Shown here in pieces: positions 17,385 to 25,906 of a stretch of 64,000 nucleotides of DNA; the stretch's first letter is position 1, and every line of letters begins with the position of its first letter. The notes beneath the pieces are model-generated. The model worked only from the letters and a program-made list of their open reading frames with translations. It made no database searches and was not told where the DNA came from. The DNA is from Desmonostoc geniculatum HA4340-LM1. Lineage in GTDB: Bacteria > Cyanobacteriota > Cyanobacteriia > Cyanobacteriales > Nostocaceae. The position numbers and the translations under genes were made by a program. The stretch covers positions 25,844-89,843 of the forward strand of contig JAHHHB010000017.1 in assembly GCA_019359545.1 (NCBI GenBank), in the 5' to 3' direction.

Positions 17385-17655
17385 AGTGAAAATTAATTGT
17401 GCATTACACAAAACCCTTGGTAGAGGTGAACAGCCCTAACCTTCGGGTTTCTAGCGGTACGCAGTTAGATTATTTCACCAGATGTCTATAGACTCAGCGA
17501 TCGAGGTAGACTACATACACTACAGCTTCCGATGTTCTGGAAGTGCGGCGTGTGTTATGCGGTTCTGTTGGGCATTCTGAGAGATTTTTGCTGCGTTAGG
17601 GGTAAAGCGTATTGCTAACCCCCTACTCTCTACTTCCTTTTTTGGATGGAAGTAT
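17385..17655 (+). ncRNA. Candidate structured non-coding RNA upstream of ccbP
   Basis: A locally GC-richer, non-coding stretch with several nested hairpins inside an AT-rich gap. A ggtgaa...ttcacc stem (17427-17479 region) encloses aaccttcgggtt, a UUCG tetraloop hairpin. Then come cttccgatgttctggaag, a gagag...ctctc stem around taggggt...acccccta (about 17580-17630), and finally acttccttttttggatggaagt. No open frame fits. The family is not recognised: it does not look like 6S RNA, tmRNA, RNase P RNA or SRP RNA. One untested possibility is an orphan HEARO/omega-type RNA, given the GTGA at its left edge. It could also be the 5' leader of ccbP. Confidence 0.4.
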
Positions 17656-17726
17656 CAATTTTCTAATTGACAGACACTCGCCAAAAGGATATACCATATA
17701 GTGCATCCTACGCAAACCGTTGTTTT

Positions 17727-18107
17727 ATGCCTAGTGTTGAACTTGACGAAAACCGAGAGCATCGCATTCAAACAGAGATCATTGTAGATGCTGAAGATAA
17801 AGAAGACCGGGCTATGGGTTGGTACTATTACCTCGAAGAAACTCTGAATTTTCCGTTTATGGCTAAATGGACTAAGAAGGGGCGCAAATCCGCTTCTGTG
17901 GAAGAGAAACAAGTAGAAGTACTGGGAATGGCACCGGATGATGAGTGCTTAAAGGATATGTTTGTAGAAGTCGCTGATATTAATGGTAAGGATGATGATG
18001 TATATTCTGCAAAGTTATCTGAAATAGTAGCCATTGATGCTGATAGTGAAACGATTGAAGCGATCGCAGACTGGCTCTATTGGATTGCTAGAGGGTATAA
18101 ATTCTAA
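17727..18107 (+). CDS. ccbP: Calcium-binding protein, CcbP family
   Basis: 126-residue acidic protein resembling cyanobacterial CcbP. Opening MPSVELDENREHRIQTEIIV, core GWYYYLEETLNFPF, QVEVLGMAPDDECLKDMFVE and the C-terminal acidic helix IEAIADWLYWIARGYKF match the family pattern, in which clustered surface acidic residues bind Ca2+. In Anabaena CcbP buffers calcium and is removed during heterocyst differentiation. The frame could extend upstream to a TTG at 17667, but those 20 residues lack family features, so I start at ATG 17727. It is convergent with the acetyltransferase, three bases apart. Confidence 0.8.
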   Translation: MPSVELDENREHRIQTEIIVDAEDKEDRAMGWYYYLEETLNFPFMAKWTKKGRKSASVEEKQVEVLGMAPDDECLKDMFVEVADINGKDDDVYSAKLSEIVAIDADSETIEAIADWLYWIARGYKF

Positions 18108-18110
18108 ATT

Positions 18111-18671
18111 CTACGATAAATTCCGAATCACGCGACAAGGATTGCCAGCAGCAATCACATTTTCAGGTATATCTTTAGTAACTACACTACCAGCACCAAT
18201 GGTTGTGTTATCGCCAATGGTTACACCTGGACAAATAATTGCACCGCCACCAATCCAGACATTATTACCAATCTTAATTGGGGCTGCTAGTTCTCTACCG
18301 GAAAGGCGAATTTCGGGTTCTGTAGGATGATAAGCAGTATAAATTTGCACGTAAGGGGCGCATAACACATGATTGCCAATGTGAACTGTATTACAGTCTA
18401 AAATTACACAGCCATAGTTCATGTATAATTTATTGCCAGCGAAAATATTACTACCATAGTCACAGTGAAAAGGTGGTACGATTACAACTTTTTGACCTAC
18501 TTTTCCAAATAATTCCTGCAAAATTTGTTGTCGTTGTTCTTGCTGTTCTTCGATTGTAGAATTGTAGTTTCGCAACAGACAACTAGCTCGTTTCTGTTCG
18601 GCAGCTAGTTCGGGATCTTCTGCAAAATATAACTCGCCTGCGAGCATTTTCTGTTTTTCGGTTTTTTCCAT
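18111..18671 (-). CDS. Sugar O-acetyltransferase (Maa/LacA/NodL family)
   Basis: 186-residue hexapeptide-repeat acetyltransferase. N-terminal MEKTEKQKMLAGELYFAEDP is the conserved maltose-acetyltransferase cap. The left-handed beta helix follows with GSNIFAGNKLYMNYGCVILD, HIGNHVLCAPYVQIYTAYHP (containing the catalytic His) and PIKIGNNVWIGGGAIICPGV. It ends in GAGSVVTKDIPENVIAAGNP. It transfers acetyl from acetyl-CoA to a sugar hydroxyl; the acceptor is unknown. ATG at 18671 is chosen over TTG at 18689. It lies 20 bases downstream of the REC-GGDEF gene on the same strand, so the two may be cotranscribed. Confidence 0.88.
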   Translation of the reverse strand: MEKTEKQKMLAGELYFAEDPELAAEQKRASCLLRNYNSTIEEQQEQRQQILQELFGKVGQKVVIVPPFHCDYGSNIFAGNKLYMNYGCVILDCNTVHIGNHVLCAPYVQIYTAYHPTEPEIRLSGRELAAPIKIGNNVWIGGGAIICPGVTIGDNTTIGAGSVVTKDIPENVIAAGNPCRVIRNLS

Positions 18672-18691
18672 AGTTTGCACATTAATCAATA

Positions 18692-19972
18692 TTAAAATAT
18701 CGCATAAGTAGCCTTTCCTTGCCGCTTAGCTCGGTACATAGCAGTATCAGCATCCTGTAGCAGGGTTGCAGGTTCTTCATAGCTACTACAATTCCAAGCA
18801 ATACCAATGCTAGCTGTAGTATATAATTGATTTCCGTTGAGGCTAAGGGGTAATCTTAAGGAGTCTTGAATACGTCTGGCAACATTGATCGCATCAGTCA
18901 CGTCTTTAATATCTTCCAAAAGAACGGTAAACTCATCACCACCAAATCGTGCTACAGTATCGCCACTGCGTAAGCATGACTCTAAACGTCTAGCGATCGC
19001 TACTAAGAAATCATCCCCTACTCCATGCCCAAAGCGATCGTTAATCTGTTTGAAGTTATCTAAATCCAAAAACAGAACTCCAAAATAATAATCACTTTTC
19101 CGTTTGCTGCGTTCAATTGCTTGTCTGAGTCGGTCTAAAAATAAAACACGATTTGGTAATGCTGTCAGTCCATCATAAAACGCATTGCGGATCAGTTGCG
19201 CTTCTGTCTCCTTGCGTTTGGTGATATCTTGAAAAACTAAAACCGCACCAGTAATATTACCATCTCGATCGCAAAGAGGTGCAACATTATCTCCAATGGG
19301 TATTTCTTTGCCATCTTTGGTAATTAGTGTACAGTTTTCCGGTAGATTTAAAACTTCACCTGCTTCGATTACATCTGTAACTAAATTTTCAATTGCTTCT
19401 CCTACATCTTTGTCAACTAAGTTCACAACTTCTACTAAATCTTTACCGAAGGCTTCGCTTTGCTTCCAGCCAGTGATAATTTCTGCTATTGGATTCATCA
19501 TTTGAATACAACCATTTGCATATGTCACAATCACTGCACGACCCATACTGTTAATAATCGCTGTCAACCTCTGTTTTTCTTCCTGTAATTTCTTTTCGCT
19601 CTGATGTTTATACAGAGCCATTTCAATCACAAAATGTAAATCACTTTCAATAAAGGGTTTTAGTATATACATAAAAGGCTCAATTAGCTGATTTTTTTGT
19701 AAGATTTTATATTCAGATCTGTCTATGAGATAGACTATAGGCACATGTAACTTATTCTGGATAATATCTGCTAGTTGCACACCATTTATTTTCCGATTTA
19801 GCCGGATATCAATTAATACTAAATTTGGATGAATTTCTACTACCTTTTGTATTGCCTCTTCACCAGGTTCAGTTATTTCTGAAACGGAATAGCCTAATTT
19901 TTGTAGATTTTTTTTGATATTTGAGGCTAGGCTTTTTTCATCCTCAACAACTAGGATTTTGCGGGCGAACAT
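18692..19972 (-). CDS. Response regulator with PAS and GGDEF domains (diguanylate cyclase)
   Basis: 426-residue signalling protein. Receiver domain at residues 4-120: KILVVEDEKSLA acid pair, phospho-acceptor Asp in LVLIDIRLNRKINGV, Lys in YILKPF. PAS domain at about 132-255 (RAVIVTYANGCIQMMNPIAE... VLVFQDITKRKE). GGDEF domain at about 262-426 with LTALPNRVLFLDRL and the intact active site RFGGDEFTVLLED. It should make c-di-GMP from two GTP when the receiver is phosphorylated; no EAL domain follows. The cognate kinase is not adjacent. Start ATG at 19972. Confidence 0.92.
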   Translation of the reverse strand: MFARKILVVEDEKSLASNIKKNLQKLGYSVSEITEPGEEAIQKVVEIHPNLVLIDIRLNRKINGVQLADIIQNKLHVPIVYLIDRSEYKILQKNQLIEPFMYILKPFIESDLHFVIEMALYKHQSEKKLQEEKQRLTAIINSMGRAVIVTYANGCIQMMNPIAEIITGWKQSEAFGKDLVEVVNLVDKDVGEAIENLVTDVIEAGEVLNLPENCTLITKDGKEIPIGDNVAPLCDRDGNITGAVLVFQDITKRKETEAQLIRNAFYDGLTALPNRVLFLDRLRQAIERSKRKSDYYFGVLFLDLDNFKQINDRFGHGVGDDFLVAIARRLESCLRSGDTVARFGGDEFTVLLEDIKDVTDAINVARRIQDSLRLPLSLNGNQLYTTASIGIAWNCSSYEEPATLLQDADTAMYRAKRQGKATYAIF

Positions 19973-20700
19973 GTTACAATAGTCTGTTTGCTAAGGTTGA
20001 GATTTTGTAGTCACTATCAACTCAATCTAAAATTAGATAATCTTATCATAAACAATCTCTCAGTACCTGGCTAAATAGCAAATAGCATGTTGTTTACCTG
20101 TGATAATTTCTGTGTTTCCTAAAGGTAATTACTCAATACAGCTAATATCAAGTCATTAATATTCAATGTCAGTTACCAGCAATCAAAAATTGAATTTCAG
20201 AAATATGCAATAATTATTGTGATAAAAAGAAAAATAAGTCAGTATAATATTTATCCAAAAAGTCATCAAGAATAAAATTTAATACAACAGAATTTAGAAT
20301 TCCGAATCCAGAATCCAGAATTGGGAAGTAAAACAGGGTTTATACCAGGCTTTGGGATGAATCGTTGTGTAGTTCACTTTCCTTGAAATCTGCTGTAAAT
20401 TCACAGCATACTCATCTTTAATTTCCTGCTTTTAAAGTGGGGTTAGGGAATATTAACTTTTAAAGACTCAGGGAGTGAGAATGAGGGGATGAATTATCTA
20501 GGACTTAGTTATTTAAGAAGAATTTAAAATTGTACTGGCTTTAGACTGGGTTGAAGTTGGTTTTCGGTTTTTGAGAACGAGTGCGGGGTGGGGGGAATAA
20601 ATGGCAGGAAAAATTCTGTTTGTCAGATATTTCCACACTCCAGCTAAACCCCTGTGTTTGCTAGTTTATCGGTCTCGATCGCCAAAACACGCTTTGCGGT
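19973..20700. other. Intergenic gap, no gene recognised
   Basis: About 730 bases between the REC-GGDEF gene start and the folB stop. It contains a short direct repeat (gaattccgaatccagaatcc, about 20297-20316), otherwise AT-rich sequence. I find no credible gene, RNA or terminator. Confidence 0.5.
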
Positions 20701-21069
20701 TTAGAGATTGGACTTAGTTTTAGTCACTTCAATGCTAATTGTGCCGCCAAAGTCTGGAATCGGTGCGCTAGGTTTGCTGAGAATGACTTGGACTTGTGTG
20801 ATGCGATCGTAGTGTTGGAGGATAGAATCTGCGATCGCCATTACCAGTTTCTCCACCAAAGCGAACTTAGAAGTTTTGACCAGATGTTGTATCAAGCTAA
20901 TGACGCTGCGATAATCTAAAGTGTCTTCGATGGCGTCAGTCTTAGCCGCTGTGGAGATATCCAACCATAACCTCACATCCACCTCAAACCATTGTCCTAG
21001 CACCTGTTCTTCTGGTAGATACCCAGTGTAGCCATAGCAGCGAATTCCTGTTAAATGAATGCAGTCCAT
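20701..21069 (-). CDS. folB: Dihydroneopterin aldolase
   Basis: 122-residue folate-pathway enzyme converting 7,8-dihydroneopterin to 6-hydroxymethyl-dihydropterin and glycolaldehyde. Motifs: MDCIHLTGIRCYGYTGYLPE (with the substrate-binding Tyr), QWFEVDVRLWLDIS, IEDTLDYRSVISLIQHLV, FALVEKLVMAIAD (catalytic Lys in VEKL) and VILSKPSAPIPDFGG. The open frame extends nine residues upstream to 21096, but the aligned start is the ATG at 21069. No other folate gene is adjacent; menD lies divergently about 315 bases away. Confidence 0.93.
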   Translation of the reverse strand: MDCIHLTGIRCYGYTGYLPEEQVLGQWFEVDVRLWLDISTAAKTDAIEDTLDYRSVISLIQHLVKTSKFALVEKLVMAIADSILQHYDRITQVQVILSKPSAPIPDFGGTISIEVTKTKSNL

Positions 21070-21384
21070 AAAAGTTTGAGAGCAAATTGTGTGCATTTTC
21101 TAGAAAGTTTAGTCACTGGGTTGCGATCTTTGGCAAAGTTGAATCAACTGGCGTCAAGCTAGTCTGTCTGGAAATTTTCTTGCCAACAAACTCGCGTGGC
21201 GGTGTCGGTTTCCATCGGGAGCATTTGTGAGGAAAAGCTCGCAACCTACTTTTGGGGAAAGCTGCTTTTGAACCTCCAAGGGTCAAAAACCGAGCCTCGG
21301 ACTTTTCCTTGTCCAACTTTCCCAGACGGATTTTAAATTGAATTCCCCTAAACAAAATCTAAAATTTAAGATTGTTTTATAGCT

Positions 21385-23220
21385 ATGTTTGATTTAATGC
21401 CGATCGCCTTTAAAAATGTTAATCAACTTTGGGCTTATATCTTAACAGAAACGCTAAAGCAGCTGGGATTAACTTGTGCTATCGTTTGTCCTGGTTCACG
21501 CTCCACACCTTTAGCAGTGGCCTTTGCCCAACAAGCGCCAGAGATTGAAGCAATTTCCATCCTTGACGAACGCTCCGCCGCCTTTTTTGCCTTAGGACAA
21601 GCTAAAGCAACCGGACGCCCTGTGGTAGTCCTTTGCACCTCTGGTACAGCAGGAGCGAACTTTTATCCAGCGGTAATCGAAGCCTCATATAGCCGCGTAC
21701 CACTGTTAGTATTAACCACCGATAGACCACCAGAATTGCGAGATTGCCACTCTGGGCAAACCATAGACCAGTTGAGATTATATGGCAACTACCCAAATTG
21801 GCAAGGCGAGTTAGCCTTACCCGCTGCTGATATGGGAATGTTAGCTTATTTGCGGCAAATGGTAATTCATAGCTGGGAAACAACGCAAATCCCAACGATT
21901 GGCCCAGTACATTTGAATATTCCCTTTCGCGATCCTTTAGCGCCTGTTCCCGATGGAAGTGACTTGAGTTTTTTACAGTCCCAGTTCCACCCAGAAGACT
22001 TCTTTGCAGGTATAGCAAACCCATTCCCCATTGCCCATTCCCTATTTCCCATTCCCCAAGAATGGAAACAATGCGATCGCGGCATTATTATCGCAGGTGT
22101 AGCGCAACCAGAGCAACCACAGGAGTATTGTAAGGCGATCGCCCGACTTTCCCAAACTCTCAAATGGCCTGTTTTAGCAGAGGGACTTTCGCCACTGAGA
22201 AATTATGCCGAACTCAACCCTTATTTAATTTCCACCTATGACTTGATTTTGCGAAATCAGCAACTAGCCAAGCAGCTAGCACCGAAAATGGTGATTCAGA
22301 TAGGAGAAATGCCCACTAGTAAAGAACTGCGTACCTGGATAGATGCAACCCAACCCCGACGCTGGGTAATTGACAACAGCAACCAAAACCTCGACCCTTT
22401 GCACGGGAGGACAATGCATTTGCGGATGAGGGTAGAGCAGCTTTTTTGGGGAGATGAGGGAGTAGGGGGAGATGAGGGAGCAGGGGGAGCAGAGGGAGAT
22501 GAGGGAGTAGGGGGAGATGAGGAAGAAAATACTTCTTTATCCCCCTCATCTTCCCCCGATTATCTCCGCCAGTGGTGTGCAGCAGAAACGCAAGTTAGGA
22601 CAGCTGTTGACCAAACTATGGGGGATATGGAGGAATTATTTGAGGGTAAAGCAGCTTGGTTAATTTCTCAGACGCTACCGCCAGGAACGCCGCTGTTTAT
22701 TGCTAATAGTATGCCTGTGCGGGATGTGGAGTATTTTTGGAAACCGAATAATTTGGGAGTGCGATCGTATTTTAATCGGGGTGCAAATGGCATTGACGGC
22801 ACATTATCCACAGCGTTAGGAATTGCCCACCGCCAGCAAAGTAGTGTGATGTTAACAGGAGATTTAGCTTTGTTGCATGACACCAACGGTTTTTTAATCC
22901 GCAATAAATTTGTGGGACATCTGACAATTGTGTTAATTAATAATAATGGTGGTGGCATTTTTGAAATGTTACCGATTGCCAAATTTGACCCACCATTTGA
23001 AGAGTTTTTCGGCACTCCCCAGGATATTGATTTTGCTCAGTTATGCGCTACTTATAATGTGCAGTATGAATTGATGACTTCTTGGGAACAGTTGCAGCAA
23101 AAATTAAACCCACTACCAACTACAGGAATTCGGGTTTTGGAATTGCAGACAAATCGTAAACATGACGCTAAGTGGCGACAAGAGAATTTAAGGAAGTTTG
23201 CGGCAGATACTATGATTTAA
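21385..23220 (+). CDS. menD: 2-succinyl-5-enolpyruvyl-6-hydroxy-3-cyclohexene-1-carboxylate synthase
   Basis: 611-residue thiamine-diphosphate enzyme joining isochorismate and 2-oxoglutarate, the first committed step of phylloquinone (vitamin K1, the photosystem I quinone) synthesis in cyanobacteria. PYR-domain motifs TCAIVCPGSRSTPLAVAFAQ and LDERSAAFFALG (catalytic Glu) are at 30-75, and the ThDP/Mg motif GDLALLHDTNGFL...INNNGGGIFEMLP is at about 490-535. Two segments encoded by intergenic-type repeats are inserted in frame: about residues 212-224 (NPFPIAHSLFPIP) and about 354-390 (alternating GDEG/GGDE units then poly-Ser). The flanking sequence is conserved MenD. menB lies 0.8 kb downstream on the same strand. 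Confidence 0.95.
   Translation: MFDLMPIAFKNVNQLWAYILTETLKQLGLTCAIVCPGSRSTPLAVAFAQQAPEIEAISILDERSAAFFALGQAKATGRPVVVLCTSGTAGANFYPAVIEASYSRVPLLVLTTDRPPELRDCHSGQTIDQLRLYGNYPNWQGELALPAADMGMLAYLRQMVIHSWETTQIPTIGPVHLNIPFRDPLAPVPDGSDLSFLQSQFHPEDFFAGIANPFPIAHSLFPIPQEWKQCDRGIIIAGVAQPEQPQEYCKAIARLSQTLKWPVLAEGLSPLRNYAELNPYLISTYDLILRNQQLAKQLAPKMVIQIGEMPTSKELRTWIDATQPRRWVIDNSNQNLDPLHGRTMHLRMRVEQLFWGDEGVGGDEGAGGAEGDEGVGGDEEENTSLSPSSSPDYLRQWCAAETQVRTAVDQTMGDMEELFEGKAAWLISQTLPPGTPLFIANSMPVRDVEYFWKPNNLGVRSYFNRGANGIDGTLSTALGIAHRQQSSVMLTGDLALLHDTNGFLIRNKFVGHLTIVLINNNGGGIFEMLPIAKFDPPFEEFFGTPQDIDFAQLCATYNVQYELMTSWEQLQQKLNPLPTTGIRVLELQTNRKHDAKWRQENLRKFAADTMI
22020..22057 (+). repeat. STRR inside menD (cccattccc type)
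   Basis: Tandem CCCATTCCCCATTGCCCATT-like DNA, the same type found in intergenic STRRs at 49823-49948. It is translated here as about 13 residues of MenD, and the reading frame is kept. Confidence 0.75.
22446..22556 (+). repeat. STRR inside menD (gggagatgagg type)
   Basis: About eight GGGAGATGAGGGAGTAG-like units followed by ccccctcatcttcccc, the inverse, so the RNA can form a hairpin. It is translated as an acidic Gly/Asp/Glu linker in MenD between the central and C-terminal domains without breaking the frame. Confidence 0.8.
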
Positions 23221-23246
23221 CTATTCCTAAATAAAGTTGAGCTTAG

Positions 23247-23276
23247 TTAAGCCGCCCTAGTAATCAAACGGCTTAA
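23247..23276 (+). terminator. Hairpin downstream of menD
   Basis: Eight-base stem ttaagccg/cggcttaa with a 14-base loop, followed by tttaattaaa, 27 bases after the menD stop. It lies between menD and the convergent pseudogene and could serve both strands. The T tract is weak, so this is a moderate call. Confidence 0.5.
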
Positions 23277-23294
23277 TTTAATTAAATACCTTTT

Positions 23295-23893
23295 TCATCT
23301 CAAAGTAAGCGCATCAGAAATATTACCCACGCGCCGATTTAATAGTCGTAAAACGATCGCTCTTTCTCCTTCAACCTTTCCTTCCTCTCGTCCTTGTTCC
23401 TTCGCTTCCACAATAGCCCGTGGTTCTTCCAAATTCAGTCCCAACATCGCTTCAATCTCCTCTCGACTCAAGGTAGAAAACTTGTAGACGATAATCGTCG
23501 TCACTAAATCAATTATCGCTTGCTCCGATTGCTGCCGTGCTTGTTCCAGCAAAAACCGCGCCCCTTCCACTGCTTCTGCTTCAGCGGTAACATTTGTCAG
23601 CAACATCAAACCCAATCCCAAAGGTTGTTGTCGTAAATCCCCCAACTCATCGAGATAAACCCGCCTAACTTGTCCACTCTCCAACAAAGCGCGATGAATC
23701 ATTAAATTTGATGGTTCCAGACTGCGAGAAGGAAAAATCACCACTCCAAACCAGTCATCGTAACGAATTGAGTGGCGATAAAGAAACAAAAACAATTCGC
23801 TAAAGAAGCGGTGATATAAATCTTCGTCCTTCTGAAACTGGACTTCCCTGGAAATTGCTTGAATAATTTGTAGAAGATGGAGTCACGCCGCAT
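23295..23893 (-). pseudogene. Decayed Rpn/DUF2887-family gene (internal deletion and frameshift)
   Basis: Two frames together give a Rpn/DUF2887-like protein (PD-(D/E)xK family related to recombination-promoting nucleases). The N-terminus MRRDSIFYKLFKQFPG reads from ATG 23893. It then shifts frame straight into VQFQKDEDLYHRFFSELFLF and the normal C-terminal half (YRHSIRYDDWFGVVIFPSRS, LVTTIIVYKFSTLSREEIEAMLG, a Glu/Gly-rich linker with EGREEGKVEGE). About 40-50 residues that normally lie between, including the nuclease core, are missing. The open frame of 166 residues alone would begin within the deletion scar and is unlikely to be functional. Such genes are scattered in many copies in Nostoc genomes. 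Confidence 0.75.
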
Positions 23894-24029
23894 TGTGATT
23901 GCTAATCAATTACTAGCCCTGATTGTAAAGCTTGAGACATGAATCTTAGCGTAGGCGTAGCCCACCGCAGGTATCGCAACTCCCCACGTCCGCGATAAAA
24001 TTCTCTAAGCAACAGCGCACTCCATACCA

Positions 24030-24863
24030 ATGCAAATCAACTGGCAAACTGCCAAATCCTACGAAGATATCCTGTATCAAAAAACCGATGGCATTGCGAA
24101 AATCACCATCAACCGCCCCCACAAACGCAATGCTTTCCGCCCCAAGACTGTGTTTGAACTTTACGATGCTTTTTGTGATGCGCGTGAAGATACTACTATT
24201 GGTGTTGTTCTATTTACTGGTTACGGTCCCCACACTGATGGTAAATATGCCTTCTGTGCTGGTGGGGACCAAAGCGTGCGGGGACATGCTGGTTATGTGG
24301 ATGATACTGGCATCCCCCGGTTGAATGTGCTGGATTTGCAACGCTTGATTCGTTCCATGCCGAAAGTAGTGATTGCTTTGGTAGCGGGATATGCGATCGG
24401 TGGTGGACATGTCCTACACCTGATTTGTGACCTCACCATCGCTGCTGATAACGCCATTTTCGGACAGACTGGGCCGAAAGTCGGCAGTTTTGATGGTGGT
24501 TTTGGCGCCAGCTATCTCGCCCGCGTTGTAGGGCAAAAAAAAGCACGCGAGATTTGGTTTCTCTGCCGTCAATATGATGCCCAACAAGCCCTAGAAATGG
24601 GCTTAATTAATTGCATCGTCCCAGTCGAACAACTAGAAGCCGAAGGTGTTCAATGGGCGCAAGAGATTTTAGAAAAAAGTCCGATCGCCATTCGGTGTCT
24701 CAAAGCAGCATTCAACGCTGATTGTGACGGACAAGCTGGTTTACAAGAACTCGCTGGTAATGCCACCCTACTGTATTACATGACAGAAGAAGGGTCTGAG
24801 GGCAAACAAGCGTTCCTCGAAAAACGTCCACCAGATTTTCGCTCTTTTCCTTGGCTACCCTAA
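24030..24863 (+). CDS. menB: 1,4-dihydroxy-2-naphthoyl-CoA synthase
   Basis: 277-residue crotonase-fold enzyme that cyclises o-succinylbenzoyl-CoA in phylloquinone synthesis. Motifs: [35 protein letters not shown] (oxyanion-hole region), [40 protein letters not shown] and the MenB hallmark [20 protein letters not shown]. The C-terminal ERPPDF-like tail ([14 protein letters not shown]) matches the family. It follows menD with only a decayed gene between them and is closed by a strong terminator. Start ATG at 24030. Confidence 0.96.
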   Translation: MQINWQTAKSYEDILYQKTDGIAKITINRPHKRNAFRPKTVFELYDAFCDAREDTTIGVVLFTGYGPHTDGKYAFCAGGDQSVRGHAGYVDDTGIPRLNVLDLQRLIRSMPKVVIALVAGYAIGGGHVLHLICDLTIAADNAIFGQTGPKVGSFDGGFGASYLARVVGQKKAREIWFLCRQYDAQQALEMGLINCIVPVEQLEAEGVQWAQEILEKSPIAIRCLKAAFNADCDGQAGLQELAGNATLLYYMTEEGSEGKQAFLEKRPPDFRSFPWLP

Positions 24864-24869
24864 AATTGC

Positions 24870-24903
24870 AAAAATCGCACCTTCCTAAAGGGTGCGATTT
24901 TTG
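24870..24903 (+). terminator. Rho-independent terminator after menB
   Basis: Eleven-base-pair stem aaaatcgcacc/ggtgcgatttt (24871-24901) with a nine-base loop and a T run on the 3' side, seven bases after the menB stop. Because both arms carry A/T tracts, it could also work on the other strand. Confidence 0.88.
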
Positions 24904-24990
24904 TAGATGTCAACCTTTACAGCACTAAAAATCTTAAAAACAAATCTTATTTTAAGCAGACTAGGAACTCAGTCCAGTAATAATGAGTGA

Positions 24991-25299
24991 CTAAATAAGT
25001 ACAGTCTTAGCCTCTTGGGAAGTAGAGACAGTTGTTTCCTCTGCAAGAGCAAGACTGGCATTGTCTAAATCTGAAACTAGGGATTGACAAGAAGTTAAAA
25101 CTGGTTTTGCATCTGGCAAACCCCAAGCATCTTCCAAAGTTTCCCAAGAAGGTGCAAAAGGTGGGATCGCCAAAGAGCAAGCCTTCCAGCTTGCTTGAAC
25201 TGGCGCTCCCAATTGCTGACACATTCCGCCACGGCGACCCTCTGGCTGGTAATGACGGCAATATCTACAGGCAGATGCTAAAAATTTAATAGGTTTCAT
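24991..25299 (-). CDS. Conserved cyanobacterial Cys-motif protein of unknown function
   Basis: 102-residue protein. The N-terminal half carries CRYCRHYQPEGRRGGMCQQL followed by GAPVQASWKACSLAIPPFAP, giving four Cys in a C-x2-C-x12-C-x(~16)-C arrangement that could bind zinc or an iron-sulfur cluster. The C-terminal half is Ser/Ala-rich and probably disordered. I know the Cys block as recurring in cyanobacterial hypothetical proteins, but it has no described role. Start ATG at 25299. It lies alone downstream of menB on the opposite strand. Confidence 0.7.
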   Translation of the reverse strand: MKPIKFLASACRYCRHYQPEGRRGGMCQQLGAPVQASWKACSLAIPPFAPSWETLEDAWGLPDAKPVLTSCQSLVSDLDNASLALAEETTVSTSQEAKTVLI

Positions 25300-25906
25300 T
25301 TGGGTTCATCGTTAGTGCCGTTTCGGCTGAATTTCACCCTTATATTTTGCTTCTATATATAAAGAGGGAGGAAAGCCAAAAAGTCATTATTTGCTCTAGG
25401 TTTCAGCGATCCCGATGAAAAAATAAATTTTAGGATATTTTTATATTCTTGTTATATTTTTCAATGTTCTTTAGAGTGGATACCTATAGATTTTGGCTAA
25501 AACTTATTAGGGATCAAGATTAAAAGTAAAGAATTTGATTTCTTGAACGTTTTAACTTCTTCCTTAAGGATAGCTTTAGGCAGATTATTAGAGATAAATA
25601 GTCTGCTTTTGTATCACACTCGGCATATTCTAGCAGTAAAATATATTTTTTCTCAAGAATTAGAACTCTTGTGTGTGGTTGCAGCAAGTTACTTGAGGAT
25701 ATTTTTTTCTTAAATAAATTTAGTTGCTCTGTCTGTAATTCTGCGGATAAATTTACAGCACATTGCAAGTTGGTGAGGTATGGATAATCGTAGGGGCGCA
25801 CAGCTGTGCGCCCCTACCGGTGTACCTCATTTACCTGAAATACGCTGTAATTTCTCCAGATCTCTACACTGAAGCTCCTCAGCTTATTAGTCAGGATTGA
25901 CTGGCT
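25300..25906. other. Intergenic gap with a perfect 28-bp palindrome
   Basis: About 600 bases without a convincing gene. An open frame at 25520-25801 is AT-rich, has no family resemblance and begins at the palindrome. At 25790-25817 the sequence gtaggggcgcacag is followed immediately by its exact inverse, a repeat type common in Nostoc genomes. Confidence 0.6.

Noticed and set aside
17385..17655. tmRNA, RNase P RNA, SRP RNA or group II intron
   Set aside because: None of their hallmark sequences (tag frame and tRNA-like ends, universal P-RNA core, SRP GNRA domain, intron domain V) can be found.
21113..21355. 80-residue frame (MFRGIQFKIRLGKLDKEKSE...) upstream of menD on the minus strand
   Set aside because: No ribosome-binding site or family, and the sequence resembles a dispersed non-coding repeat; it also occupies the folB/menD promoter gap. 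Not called, but worth a genome-wide repeat search.
25520..25801. 93-residue AT-rich frame next to the palindrome
   Set aside because: Composition and codons look intergenic, it begins at a known repeat palindrome, and no homology is recognised.
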